64,000 bases of DNA from Lewinella sp. W8 (GTDB taxonomy: Bacteria > Bacteroidota > Bacteroidia > Chitinophagales > Saprospiraceae). The stretch's first letter is position 1, and each line of letters opens with the position of its first letter. Of this stretch, positions 17,510-26,239 are shown piece after piece. The translations under genes and the position numbers were made by a program. The DNA is taken from contig NZ_SNAQ03000004.1 in NCBI RefSeq assembly GCF_004375085.3, positions 248,001 through 312,000 of the forward strand. Direction: 5' to 3'. The notes under the pieces were generated by a model. That model was not told the DNA's origin. It saw only the letters and a program-made list of their open reading frames with translations, and did no database searches.

Positions 17510-18340
17510 CCCAAACCGGTCGAGGCGTTCCACGCCGAGCCATTCCCAGTGCCGAACATCTTTCCAGAAAAGGCTGCTCCACAAGAAAAAACAACGGAAT
17601 AGGCTTGCTCCCGCAAGCCGGTCGATACCTCCGGAATAAGCTCATCCCACAAACCGGCCGTTGAATAAAAAAACGAATCCCGTGGCCCCCAAACCGGTCG
17701 AGGCGTTCCACGCCGAGCCATTCCCAGAACCGAACATCTTTCCAGAAAAGGCTTGCTACACAAGAAAAAACAACGGAACAGGCTTGATCCCGCAAGCCGG
17801 TCGATACCTCCGGTATAAGCTCATCCCACAAACCGGCCGTTGAATAAAAAAACGAATCCCACCCCCCCAAACCGGTCGAGGCGTTCCACGCCGAGCCATT
17901 CCCAGTGCCGAACATCTTTCCAGAAAAGGCTGCTCCACAAGAAAAAACAACGGAATAGGCTTGCTCCCGCAAGCCGGTCGAAACCTCCGGAATAAGCTCA
18001 TCCCACAAACCGGCCGTTGAATAAAAAAACGAATCCCGTGGTCCCCAAACCGGTCGAGGCGTTCCACGCCAAGCCATTCCCAGTACCGAACATCTTTCCA
18101 GAAAAGGCTTGCTCCACAAGAAAAAACAACGGAATAGGCTTGCTCCCGCAAGCCGGTCGAAACCTCCGGAATAGGCTCACCCCACAAACCGGCCGTTGAA
18201 TAAAAAAACGAATCCCGTGGCCCCCAAACCGGTCGAGGCGTTCCACGCCGAGCCATTCCCAGTACCGAACATCTTTCCAGAAAAGGCTTGCTCCACAAGA
18301 AAAAACAACGGAATAGGCTTGCTCCGCAAGCCGGTCGTTG
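17510..18340. repeat. Tandem array of five 178-bp units, last one truncated
   Basis: Units start with AAACCGGTCGAGGCGTTCC at 17513, 17691, 17869, 18047 and 18226, giving periods of 178, 178, 178 and 179 bp. The last unit stops after about 115 bp. Copies differ by a few substitutions. Each unit contains small perfect hairpins, GGCG-TTCCA-CGCC and GGCTTGC-TCCC-GCAAGCC. Since 178 is not a multiple of three, long open frames through the array shift frame from copy to copy and are not supported as genes. A partial relative of the unit lies near 4268-4290. The array fills most of the 1-kb gap between the methyltransferase and Nudix genes. Confidence 0.92.
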
Positions 18341-18497
18341 AAGTAGAGAATACCGCCATCTCCCGCACCCAAGTATCATCAATAGCGGTAAAACCCTACC
18401 GAAAGATTTGCGTCCACCTCCTCAAGCCCCCCGCTTACCTGGCCTGCTTTCGCGTGATGCCTGCCCCCTCAATGAATTTACCCTACTTTACCACCCC

Positions 18498-18950
18498 ATG
18501 GCCACCCGCAACATCGACAAGGAGAAAGTCCTGGCCTACATCGTCCGGGAAGAGGACGAGGAGTGGCAGCTGCTCATCTTCGCCCACCGCGACTACCCGG
18601 AGGCCGGTTGGCAGGTGCCCGGCGGCACCCTGGAGGCCGGGGAAGATCCCCGTCGTGGGGTGCTGCGGGAAGTCGAAGAAGAAGCCGGCCTCGCCGGCTT
18701 TCTGCGGGTGGAGTTCCTGCGACAATCCACCTACTTTGATCCCGGAAAAAATGAGCGCCACCTCCGGTATTTCTACCGCCTGGAATATCCCAGCGGAGGC
18801 CCCAACCAATTCCAGCACCGCGTATCCTCCGGGGAGGAGGATGAGGGCCTCGTATTCCTCTTCGAGTGGCGCTCCTTCGCCGACCTCCCCGAACTGGCCG
18901 GCGAGCAGGGAGAATGGATAGCGGCCCTGTGGTGGAAAAATTTTGAGTAG
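18498..18950 (+). CDS. Nudix hydrolase
   Basis: The ATG at 18498 gives a 150-residue protein matching the usual length of a single Nudix domain. The Nudix box fits GX5EX7REUXEEXGU: it begins GTLEAGEDPRRG and ends REVEEEAGL, with all metal-binding glutamates present. It is preceded by WQVPG. Such enzymes hydrolyse nucleoside diphosphates linked to another group. The low-specificity context (no pathway neighbours) leaves the substrate open. The upstream in-frame extension to 18408 is poorly conserved in character and rejected. It follows the 178-bp repeat array. Confidence 0.88.
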   Translation: MATRNIDKEKVLAYIVREEDEEWQLLIFAHRDYPEAGWQVPGGTLEAGEDPRRGVLREVEEEAGLAGFLRVEFLRQSTYFDPGKNERHLRYFYRLEYPSGGPNQFQHRVSSGEEDEGLVFLFEWRSFADLPELAGEQGEWIAALWWKNFE

Positions 18951-19083
18951 GAAGCTGCGGAATTCCTCCCGTTAAAAACTTGTCCCCTAATCATCCTATC
19001 CCCTAACTTGATTGCCCCGCCTTCCCAGCACGGGTAGTCGGGTTTCACCATTTATTGACTAGTTACACTTACCGCTGAGGCCC

Positions 19084-19476
19084 ATGTCGAGAAAAAAGCT
19101 CCTTAATCTGGCACTAATCATCTCCTCCCTCTTCGGCTACCTCGAGTGGAGCGGCGGAAACGCCGCCTTTCTGTACCAGATGGAATTCGAGGTCCTGAGT
19201 AAGCTCTTCGAAGACCCCACCTCGGTGCTCCACCCCTTTACCCTCCTCCCCCTCGGCGGTCAGTTGTTGCTGCTGGCGACCCTCTTTCAGCGGGTGCCCG
19301 GCAGGTGGCTTACGGCACTGGGCGTTGTTTGCCTCGGACTCTTACTGGGACTGATGCTCTTCATCGGACTACTGGAAAGTCGGCTCAGCATCCTCTCCTC
19401 CACCCTTCCCTTTTGGGTTACGGTCATCTTCACCGTCCGGGAGCACTGGAGATCACCCACAAAACAACCGGTATGA
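19084..19476 (+). CDS. Four-helix membrane protein, hypothetical
   Basis: A 130-residue protein with about four hydrophobic segments: ~7-24, ~55-70, ~78-100 and ~105-120. A conserved-looking motif YLEWSGGNAAFLYQMEFEV lies after the first helix and HPFTLLPLGGQLLLL before the second. Similar small proteins occur in Bacteroidota without assigned function. Its stop overlaps the start of the downstream lipoprotein gene in an ATGA junction, so the two are translationally coupled and may work together in the envelope. Confidence 0.7.
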   Translation: MSRKKLLNLALIISSLFGYLEWSGGNAAFLYQMEFEVLSKLFEDPTSVLHPFTLLPLGGQLLLLATLFQRVPGRWLTALGVVCLGLLLGLMLFIGLLESRLSILSSTLPFWVTVIFTVREHWRSPTKQPV

Positions 19477-19919
19477 TGTTCCGATTCACCCCGTTCATTT
19501 TCCTGCTTGCGGTATTCGTGACCGCCTGTCCGTCTTCGCCCCCCGATGGTGCCGACGCCCAGGCAGATCTTCCCTGCACCGCCCGCATTCTGGAGCGGGA
19601 TGCCGAGCTGGGTAAAATCCGGAACCACGCCACGGAGCAGACGGCCCTCAGTAAAGTAATTACGGACTACGCCGACGGACTGGCCGCCCTCGACTTTTCG
19701 GAATGTCCCGAAGCCTTCACCCGGGGCTTCGCCGCCCACATCGCCGCCTGGCGGGCTACGACCTCCGTTACGGACCGCTATCCGGAACTGCGCGGTGAGA
19801 TGCACGACGTGTTTGCGATCATCGAGCACGGAAAAGACAGCACCGAATTCAAAGCCCTCGTGACCGACGTCTGGGCTACCTGGGCGGAAGTGGAGGCCGC
19901 CACCAAAGCAGACTCATAA
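19473..19919 (+). CDS. Small lipoprotein, hypothetical
   Basis: The start at 19473 overlaps the previous stop by four bases; a second ATG follows at 19476. The N-terminus MMFRFTPFIFLLAVFVTAC is a lipoprotein signal, leaving a ~129-residue mature helical protein with two further Cys residues and many acidic residues. No catalytic motif is seen. Coupling to a four-helix membrane protein suggests an envelope role. The family is not recognised. Confidence 0.7.
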   Translation: MMFRFTPFIFLLAVFVTACPSSPPDGADAQADLPCTARILERDAELGKIRNHATEQTALSKVITDYADGLAALDFSECPEAFTRGFAAHIAAWRATTSVTDRYPELRGEMHDVFAIIEHGKDSTEFKALVTDVWATWAEVEAATKADS

Positions 19920-19974
19920 AGGATGCTTATTCCGCCGACGTAGAAAATCTCTCCTTATTTTCCGCCCCGTCTTG

Positions 19975-20421
19975 ATGTCTAAATCCCCTCTCATGCAGGA
20001 AAAAACCCTGGCTGACTTCCCCCTCCAAGCTTACGACAAACTCCGCTACGCGGATACCGACCGGCAGGGGCACGTAAACAACGCTACGTTCGCCACCTTT
20101 CTGGAAACCGGCCGGGTAGAGTTCATCTACCACCGGGAAGCCCCCCTGCTAGCGGAAGGGCACAGCTTCGTCATCGCCTCCATGCACATCAACTTCATCC
20201 GGGAAATTCACTGGCCCGGACGGGTTGAAATCGGCACGGGCATCACCAAAATCGGGAACAGCTCCGTTGGGGTCTACCAACAACTTTTCCAGGGCGACAT
20301 CTGCGTCGCCTCCGCCGAAACCGTCATCGTCCAGGTGAGCGATCAGACCGCCCGGCCCGCTCCCCTGACGGAGGCCGCACGGGCCTCCCTGCAGCGCTGG
20401 TTCATTAGCCCAGAAGACTAG
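19975..20421 (+). CDS. Acyl-CoA thioesterase, 4HBT hotdog fold
   Basis: A 148-residue protein with the 4-hydroxybenzoyl-CoA thioesterase pattern: LRYADTDRQGHVNNATFATF holds the catalytic Asp of the hotdog motif (Y-x-D-x-D-x-x-G-H-V-N-N) and is followed by LETGRVEF on the central helix. These enzymes hydrolyse acyl-CoA thioesters in the cytoplasm; YbgC-like and FadM-like proteins share this pattern. The start could also be the ATG at 19993. It is the last plus-strand gene before the convergent peptide-export operon. Confidence 0.87.
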   Translation: MSKSPLMQEKTLADFPLQAYDKLRYADTDRQGHVNNATFATFLETGRVEFIYHREAPLLAEGHSFVIASMHINFIREIHWPGRVEIGTGITKIGNSSVGVYQQLFQGDICVASAETVIVQVSDQTARPAPLTEAARASLQRWFISPED

Positions 20422-20532
20422 CACCCGGGGTGACACCCACTCCGGCCATACCCGTTACTTTGGCACCTGCGTCCTCGCCATTATCTCAATTTGAGCCCCC
20501 CGACGAAACTCCGGAAAAGCCCACGTGCTCCG

Positions 20533-22710
20533 CTACGCCGCCAACCGGCGGATTACCCCGGGAGGGAATTGTTTCTGCCACAATTCACCGTACTTGCCCT
20601 CCGCCGCGATGAGCTGATCGTGGCTACCGGTTTCGATGACCCGCCCCTGCTCCAGGACGATGATCTGGTCGGCGTCCATGATGGTGCTCAGGCGGTGGGC
20701 GATGATGAGAATGGTCTTGCCCGCCGCGCGCAGTTTTTCGATGGTCTGCTGAACGTACTGCTCGCTGCCGGAGTCCAGAGAAGCCGTGGCCTCGTCCAGA
20801 ATCAGAATGTCCGGATTGCGGTAGAGTGCCCGGGCGATGGCCAGCCGCTGCCGCTGCCCGCCGCTCAGGTTGACGCCATTTTCACCCACGTGGGTATGGA
20901 AGCCCGCGGGAAGGTCCTCGATGAATTCCAGCAGGCCGAGTTCGCGGCAGATGGTCAGGATCCGCTGCATATCCGGTTGCCCGTCACCGATCGCGATGTT
21001 GTCGATCAGGTTGCCGGAGAACAAGTCCAGTTGCTGGGGAACCACTCCGATCCGGGACCGAAGGTCAGCCGTGTTGACGTAGGACAAGTCGATGTCCCCC
21101 AGCATGATTTTTCCGCCATTGACGGGATACAGCTTTTGCACCAGGGCCGCCAGGGTGGACTTGCCGGAGCCACTTTCCCCCACGATGCCGGTTACCCTTC
21201 CGGCGGGAATCGTGAGGTCCAGCTGGGTGAAGACGTCGGCCCGCGATCCGTAGCTGAAGTTCACTTTACTAAAGCGGATGTCCCCCAGCAACTCGTCGGT
21301 CAGGGCGACCTGTTCCGGGGCCGTTTCCTCCTGTTCCAGGTCCACGATTTCGAACAGCCGGTCGGCGGCGATGATGGCCTTCTGCATGGTTTTGTTCAGG
21401 CCGATCAGACTGCGGGCCGGACCGGTGAAATAGCCCACCAGCGCGTAAAAGCCGAGCAGTTCGCCGGGCGTAATGGCCCGGCTGATGACGAAGTAGGACC
21501 CGACCCAAAGCAGGATGACGGTAAAGAGGCGGCTCACCGATTCTGAGGCATTTCCGGAAAAAATACCGTTGAGGCCCGAGCGATAGGTGGTCCGCAACAG
21601 GCGCACGAAGCGAGCCTCCGTCTCCCGGTTGGCGTGGTCCTCCAACCCCAGCTGCTTGATCGTACGGGCGGCATTGATGCTTTCCACAAGCTGGCTTTCC
21701 AGGTCGGCGGCCCGTTCCATCAGGTCGCGTTCCCGGTGGCGGTTCAGCCGGTTGGTAACGTAGTAGATCAGGGTGTACAGCGGAACGATCGCGAGCAGGA
21801 CCAGGGCCAGTTTCCAGTAGTAGGTGAACATCAGGGCGAAGGAAAAGCCCACGATGAAGAGGTTCACCATGATGGTGATGGCCACGTCGTTGATGAAGGC
21901 CCGAATCTTTACCGCGTCACCAATACGGGAGACGATCTCGCCCGTGCGCATCGTATCGAAAAAGCGCTGCGGCAGGCGCAGGAGATGCTTGTAATATCCG
22001 AGGATGAGGCCGGCGTCGATCATCTGTCCGGTGCGGAGGACCATGACGGATTTCATCACGTTCAGGAACACGGAACAGGCCAGCAGCAGGAGCATCCCGA
22101 GGCTGAGGAGGTTGAGCAACGAAAGGTCGCCGTTGATCAGTACGTTGTCGGTGATCTTCTGCAGGTAGATCGAGGTGCTCAGGCCCAGAATGGTGTACAC
22201 CACCGCGCCGAACAGCGCCTGGGTCAGCGTGGACCGGTGGGGACCGAGCAGCGCCAGGAAGCGCCGGCCGATGCTGGTGCGGTCGTCCCCCCGGCGGAAA
22301 TCGGTACCGGGAGCGATGAGGAGCAGGACACCCGTCCACAGTTCCCGAAACTCCTCCACCGAGCGCTTCTCCATTCTCCCGGTGGCGGGATCCATGAGTT
22401 TGACGTAACGATCGGTCACTTTGTAGAGCACAACGAAATGGTGGGACCCGCGCGGGAGCTGGAGGTGGGCCACCACGGGCAGCTCCACGCTGGCCTGCAG
22501 GGCGGCAAAATCAGCACTGACGCCCTGGGCGCTAAGGCCCAGTTTCTGGGCAGCCTGCATCATCCCGTAGAGGCTGGTCCCCTTCTGGTCGGTACTCGCC
22601 ATTTGGCGGATGCGGGCAATGGGAACGCCAAGTTTGTAGTGGGCGGCGATGGAAGCAAGGCAGGCGGCGGCGCAATCCGTGCGGTCGTGTTGTTTGATGG
22701 TCTTTTTCAT
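20533..22710 (-). CDS. C39 peptidase-containing ABC transporter (double-glycine peptide exporter)
   Basis: A 725-residue PCAT-type exporter. The N-terminal C39 cysteine protease (1-135) has catalytic Cys13 in HDRTDCAAACL, His91 in GSHHFVVLY and Asp107 in KLMDPATG, so it should be active. A six-helix ABC membrane domain follows (~160-440). The nucleotide-binding domain has Walker A GESGSGKST, signature LSGGQRQRLAIARAL and Walker B ILILDEATASLD. Such proteins cut leader peptides after Gly-Gly and export the core through the inner membrane. The start overlaps the upstream HlyD gene by four bases (ATGA). A candidate substrate lies at 27708-27848. No TolC-like protein is nearby. Confidence 0.95.
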   Translation of the reverse strand: MKKTIKQHDRTDCAAACLASIAAHYKLGVPIARIRQMASTDQKGTSLYGMMQAAQKLGLSAQGVSADFAALQASVELPVVAHLQLPRGSHHFVVLYKVTDRYVKLMDPATGRMEKRSVEEFRELWTGVLLLIAPGTDFRRGDDRTSIGRRFLALLGPHRSTLTQALFGAVVYTILGLSTSIYLQKITDNVLINGDLSLLNLLSLGMLLLLACSVFLNVMKSVMVLRTGQMIDAGLILGYYKHLLRLPQRFFDTMRTGEIVSRIGDAVKIRAFINDVAITIMVNLFIVGFSFALMFTYYWKLALVLLAIVPLYTLIYYVTNRLNRHRERDLMERAADLESQLVESINAARTIKQLGLEDHANRETEARFVRLLRTTYRSGLNGIFSGNASESVSRLFTVILLWVGSYFVISRAITPGELLGFYALVGYFTGPARSLIGLNKTMQKAIIAADRLFEIVDLEQEETAPEQVALTDELLGDIRFSKVNFSYGSRADVFTQLDLTIPAGRVTGIVGESGSGKSTLAALVQKLYPVNGGKIMLGDIDLSYVNTADLRSRIGVVPQQLDLFSGNLIDNIAIGDGQPDMQRILTICRELGLLEFIEDLPAGFHTHVGENGVNLSGGQRQRLAIARALYRNPDILILDEATASLDSGSEQYVQQTIEKLRAAGKTILIIAHRLSTIMDADQIIVLEQGRVIETGSHDQLIAAEGKYGELWQKQFPPGVIRRLAA

Positions 22711-23879
22711 GAGGCTGGGTTTTCGGCGACGAACCAGTCGCTCATTTGATCAAAAAGGAGTTGGGCCAGCGTCCGACGGGCCAGGATGAAGTTGGCGGTA
22801 AACGTCATGCCCTTTTGCAGGCGGCCGACGTAGCCGTTGTCCAGCTGCAGTTCCGTTGCTTCCAGCCGGGCCTTCACCAAGAAAGAAGGTGCGCCATCCT
22901 GCATGCTGACGTCCCGGGCGATGTCCATCACGGTGGCCCGTCCCAATCCCCAGTGGTGGTGGTTGAAGGCGTCCATCCGGAGTTGAACGGGCATTCCTTT
23001 GCTGATCAGGCCGATGTCGTTGGGGCTCACGCTCAGCAGCACCTCCAGGTCGCCGTGGGGAGAGATGACGGCCAGTTCCTGTCCGGCCGTCACCTGGGAG
23101 CCCGCCTGAATGCCCGCGACCTTCATCAAGTCACCGTCGACGGGGGCAGTCAGGATGAATTGGCGTGCCCGCAGGTGCAGTGCGGTCAGTTGGGCCGTGA
23201 GATCGGCAGCTTCGCGCTCGGTCCGCACCAGCTCCTGAGTCCAGAGGTGACGACGTTGATCCCGGATTTGCTGGTGCTCACTGGTCACCAGATCGTACTC
23301 GAACTGGGTTTGCTCCAGGTCCATCCGCGCAATGGAGCCGGATTCCATCAGCGTTTGCTGGCGCTTGAGCTGGCGCTCGGCGTGCTGCACCTTCAGGGCC
23401 GCAGCGTCGAGCTGCTCTCGGAACCGCTGATAATCCCGCTGGTAAAGGGCGGTGAGAAGCTGGGGAAAGCGCTCGGTTTCGAGGGCGGCCAGCAACTCGC
23501 GGAGGTCCCGCATGAGCTGATGCCGATCGGCCCGTTCCTGCTGCAGGTACTCCCGTTCTTCTTCCAGGGCCCCCGTGTCCACCACCAGGAGGGTATCCCC
23601 CCGGCGAACGGACCGGTTTTCTTCCAGGCGGGAGAGCAGCACCTGTCCGCCACTGGCCGTCAGTAGGGGGGTGTGCTGGATGGCGGGGCGCAGAACGCCC
23701 CGGGCCTGACTGCTCACGTCCACGCTAATCACGGGCAGGGCCGCCAGGGCGAGCAGTACTGCAGCAATGGTGAAAAGGTAAATCGACCGTCCCCGCAGAT
23801 GGTGGCGGGCGTAGAGTGCCTCTACGTTGTCGGTCACGAGGGGAAAGGGGAAGGGCCCCTTCGGAAGGTTCTTTGACAT
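22707..23879 (-). CDS. HlyD-family periplasmic adaptor of the peptide exporter
   Basis: A 390-residue membrane-fusion protein. One N-terminal membrane helix (~31-52) is followed by a split lipoyl/barrel region (SSQARGVLRPAIQ, then ASGGQVLLSRLEENRSVRRG cut at the usual site), a long coiled coil (~95-250) and the second half (FILTAPVDGDLMKVAGIQAG). A C-terminal beta-barrel follows. It should bridge the C39 ABC transporter to an outer-membrane channel. It is translationally coupled to the transporter and preceded by the Cys-rich gene at 23963-24418, forming a probable three-gene operon. Confidence 0.92.
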   Translation of the reverse strand: MSKNLPKGPFPFPLVTDNVEALYARHHLRGRSIYLFTIAAVLLALAALPVISVDVSSQARGVLRPAIQHTPLLTASGGQVLLSRLEENRSVRRGDTLLVVDTGALEEEREYLQQERADRHQLMRDLRELLAALETERFPQLLTALYQRDYQRFREQLDAAALKVQHAERQLKRQQTLMESGSIARMDLEQTQFEYDLVTSEHQQIRDQRRHLWTQELVRTEREAADLTAQLTALHLRARQFILTAPVDGDLMKVAGIQAGSQVTAGQELAVISPHGDLEVLLSVSPNDIGLISKGMPVQLRMDAFNHHHWGLGRATVMDIARDVSMQDGAPSFLVKARLEATELQLDNGYVGRLQKGMTFTANFILARRTLAQLLFDQMSDWFVAENPAS

Positions 23880-23962
23880 GATTAAGGAAGCTAGGGTGAG
23901 AAATCGTGGCCCGCGTCGCGGAGCCGAATACGCCGTACAAAAGAACCGATGATGGGTGGCCG

Positions 23963-24418
23963 TTAGGCCGCCATCCGCTGGGGTACCCCCAGGGCAGCGG
24001 TGCTGCCCAGGCGGAGTGAAACCGTCAGAAAGTGATCGTCTTCCAGCAGAGGGTAGTCACCCCGTTCAAGATAGAAGGAGTGTCCGCCCAGATTCAGCGC
24101 GTCCATCACCGGAATCGGGAGGGGAAAATCGTCTTCAATCCGGAAGGAGCGGTTGGCGAAGAAGCGCTGCCGACAGTCCGGAGAAATTGAGCAGCCAAGG
24201 AAGTGGAGTAATAATCTTCCCGTAGGAGGGTCGAGCCGGAGGTAGGCCGCCACCAGGTTGTCGCACTGGCAATCCTGAACGCTGGGCTCCAGGTGAATTT
24301 TACACACCCCAAAGTTTCGGCAGTCCCGGTATTTCGGTGATCCCAGGACGACTTCAGCGGGGATCCCGGATTGACAATTTCGTAAATATTGATGGTACGG
24401 AGAAAGCTGTCGGTTCAT
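23963..24418 (-). CDS. Cys-rich protein of unknown function in the export operon
   Basis: A 151-residue protein with seven Cys residues in the first 82 positions: NCQSG, YRDCRNFGVCKI, QDCQCDN, LGCSISPDC. The spacing C-x4-C and C-x-C recalls a metal or iron-sulfur site or a disulfide-rich fold. The C-terminal half is beta-rich and Cys-free (FRIEDDFPLPIPVMDALNLG). No signal peptide is evident. It is the first gene of the operon that encodes HlyD and the C39 transporter, so a role in maturation or handling of the exported peptide is a reasonable inference. The family is not recognised. Confidence 0.7.
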   Translation of the reverse strand: MNRQLSPYHQYLRNCQSGIPAEVVLGSPKYRDCRNFGVCKIHLEPSVQDCQCDNLVAAYLRLDPPTGRLLLHFLGCSISPDCRQRFFANRSFRIEDDFPLPIPVMDALNLGGHSFYLERGDYPLLEDDHFLTVSLRLGSTAALGVPQRMAA

Positions 24419-24437
24419 TGTAGGAGTATTAAAATTT

Positions 24438-24647
24438 GTGCTTCAGAAATCAATCAGTGGTAACAAATATGATTCCCGTTCCCCTCCGGGTCAAAGACAG
24501 TTTGAGGAGTACCGTTCTAAGAAAAAAACGAAACTTATTCCCGCAATTAAGCCACAAACATCTGAACAACAACTACTTAACTCATCACAAATGCCCACTC
24601 CAGGGGGTAAAGCGTCACCTAAATCACCCTCAAGGCCTTATCAATAA
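24438..24647 (+). CDS. Doubtful small ORF, 69 codons, with a Gly-Gly motif
   Basis: From a GTG at 24438 a 69-codon frame reads a hydrophilic, Lys/Ser/Pro-rich peptide with SSQMPTPGGKASPKSP near its end. Its A+T-rich composition resembles the confirmed-looking leader-peptide gene downstream, but the N-terminus lacks the L-L-I pattern of a double-glycine leader. It lies in the divergent promoter gap. It may be accidental. Confidence 0.2.
   Translation: MLQKSISGNKYDSRSPPGQRQFEEYRSKKKTKLIPAIKPQTSEQQLLNSSQMPTPGGKASPKSPSRPYQ
24464..24495 (-). promoter_or_regulatory. Putative promoter of the Cys-rich/HlyD/ABC operon
   Basis: Read on the minus strand, TTTG (24495-24492) is followed after 20 bases by CATATTTG (24471-24464), close to the Bacteroidota promoter TTTG-N19-TAnnTTTG. 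It lies 46 bp upstream of the ATG at 24418. The rest of the 327-bp gap 24419-24745 is A+T-rich and shows no firm gene. Confidence 0.5.
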
Positions 24648-24745
24648 AGGAAAAGGCATATATAAATCATCCATAAATTGTTTACTTCCCATATCCTTGT
24701 TACTTTCAAGTCGCTTTTTTTGAGACTAGTAGTACTGGATAAAGG

Positions 24746-26233
24746 ATGGAAAATTTAGTAGGCCTCCTTACCCGACTGGGTAAGAAGCAGCTGCCTTTGG
24801 ATACCAGTTCGAAGACAGGAAAGATGGCATTGGTGCTGTACGAGTACCTGATGAACCATACCACTCCCACTCCCGAACGGGCCGCAGTGGCCATGGGGGT
24901 ACGTCCGGGCGGTGCCCGCTACAAGCGCGCCGCGCACTTCCTGAAACTGGCCACCATCAATGCGCTGACTTCCGTAAAAACCGGTCAGCGGTCGTCCAAC
25001 GACCCCAACGAAGCGGCCCGATACGTCTGGAAACTGATCGCCGTGGCCAAGCGACAAAGTATGGTCGCCAAATCCAACATCGTTATCCCCTTTCTCGAAG
25101 AGGCTTTCCGGATTGCCGAGGAATACGCGCTCGTGGATGCCGCCCGCATTTCCTCTGAACTACTGAACCTGCTGTTGGCCAATCGCTATTATCGCCCCAA
25201 ATCCTACCGTTACTATCGCGAAAAGGCTACTTACTACCGCCAACTGGATTACCAGATCCGACACATCAGGTGCGCCACCCAGGGGGTGGAGGCGCTGCTC
25301 GGAGAAGGAAGGCCAGCGGAAGCAGCCGCTAAGGCTTCGCAGGTTTTGAACGGCATCGCCAGCTACCGCCAAGAAGTCGATAACCTTCGGTTGCACCTCT
25401 CTTGTTACCTCCTGGAGCTGAAGACGGCCCTCGGGCGGGCGGACTACGCCACGATCATCAGGGTTGGACGGGAAGCCATTGGCTTCCTGCAAACCCAGCC
25501 GGCCCACCATCACTATCTGTCGGCTCCCTTCGAAGCCAGCCTTGGCTTTGCCTACCTGCAGACCCGGCAGTATGAGGAAGGGATTGACTTTGCCCAGCGT
25601 TACCTGGAAAGCCAGGAGCTCGGCACCCTGGGGTACGCAAAAAATGCTGAATTGATCATTCTGCTGGCCCTGCGGGCCGGTCAGTACCGATTAGCCTGGC
25701 GTTACTTCGTCAGCCTGGAGGGTTACCTGGTCAGCGAGACGTCGTCCATGGACGGTTGGGCCTCCCTCTCCGTATTTGAAGCTTATCTCTGGTGGCTCCA
25801 CGAGACGGGAAAACTAAAAATTGAGGCGGAAAAGACCCGGAAACCCAGCTTCATTCGGGCCAAAAAACGATTCGACCGACACGACACGCCGGAGGTGTAT
25901 GGCTTTCATTTTGACGTCATTCAGGCGCTTCAGGAATTAGCCCGGCGTAGGTTTTCCTCCGTTAAGAACCGCCTGGAAGACTTGGGGGCCAACGTAAAGA
26001 ACCTCCCCGATCGTCGCGTGCGTCAGTTCATCCGGGCGCTGAGCGTTATTCCCGCCCAGGCCTTTCACCGGGTGGCCGTGTTGCGCCACGCCGAAAAGCA
26101 CCTGGCGCGCATGGAGGGACTTGCCGTAGCGGACCCCCTCATGGAGGTGGTCCCCCTGGAAATGGTGTGGGAAGCCTTTGCGGCCGAACTCGGGATGAAA
26201 AGGATTTCCACCAGAAGCTCCACTTCAAGATAA
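24746..26233 (+). CDS. TPR-like helical protein, paralogue A
   Basis: A 495-residue protein, almost entirely helical, with repeating ~35-residue helical pairs from ~100 to ~330 (for example SAPFEASLGFAYLQTRQYEEGIDFAQRYLE and AELIILLALRAGQYRLAWRYF in pieces). This matches a TPR/alpha-solenoid. The N-terminal ~75 residues (ALVLYEYLMNHTTPTPERAA, then VRPGGARYKRAAHFLKLATI) could be a helix-turn-helix or a separate cap. The next gene, 6 bp downstream, encodes a paralogue of the same layout. No enzyme motif is seen. The context beside a peptide exporter and a Gly-Gly peptide gene suggests a peptide-responsive regulator, but this is inference. Confidence 0.75.
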   Translation: MENLVGLLTRLGKKQLPLDTSSKTGKMALVLYEYLMNHTTPTPERAAVAMGVRPGGARYKRAAHFLKLATINALTSVKTGQRSSNDPNEAARYVWKLIAVAKRQSMVAKSNIVIPFLEEAFRIAEEYALVDAARISSELLNLLLANRYYRPKSYRYYREKATYYRQLDYQIRHIRCATQGVEALLGEGRPAEAAAKASQVLNGIASYRQEVDNLRLHLSCYLLELKTALGRADYATIIRVGREAIGFLQTQPAHHHYLSAPFEASLGFAYLQTRQYEEGIDFAQRYLESQELGTLGYAKNAELIILLALRAGQYRLAWRYFVSLEGYLVSETSSMDGWASLSVFEAYLWWLHETGKLKIEAEKTRKPSFIRAKKRFDRHDTPEVYGFHFDVIQALQELARRRFSSVKNRLEDLGANVKNLPDRRVRQFIRALSVIPAQAFHRVAVLRHAEKHLARMEGLAVADPLMEVVPLEMVWEAFAAELGMKRISTRSSTSR

Positions 26234-26239
26234 ACGCCC

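Noticed and set aside
17481..18382. Overlapping 120-256-codon minus-strand frames and 60-codon plus-strand frames in the 178-bp array
   Set aside because: The unit length is not a multiple of three, so the same peptide appears in shifting frames. Plus-strand units start at TTG and stop at the same spot in the next unit.
24480..24590. Cys-containing minus-strand frame (GICDELSSCCSDVC) in the divergent gap
   Set aside because: It looks like a Cys-rich peptide but has only a GTG start and no Gly-Gly leader pattern, and it is antisense to another small frame; likely accidental.
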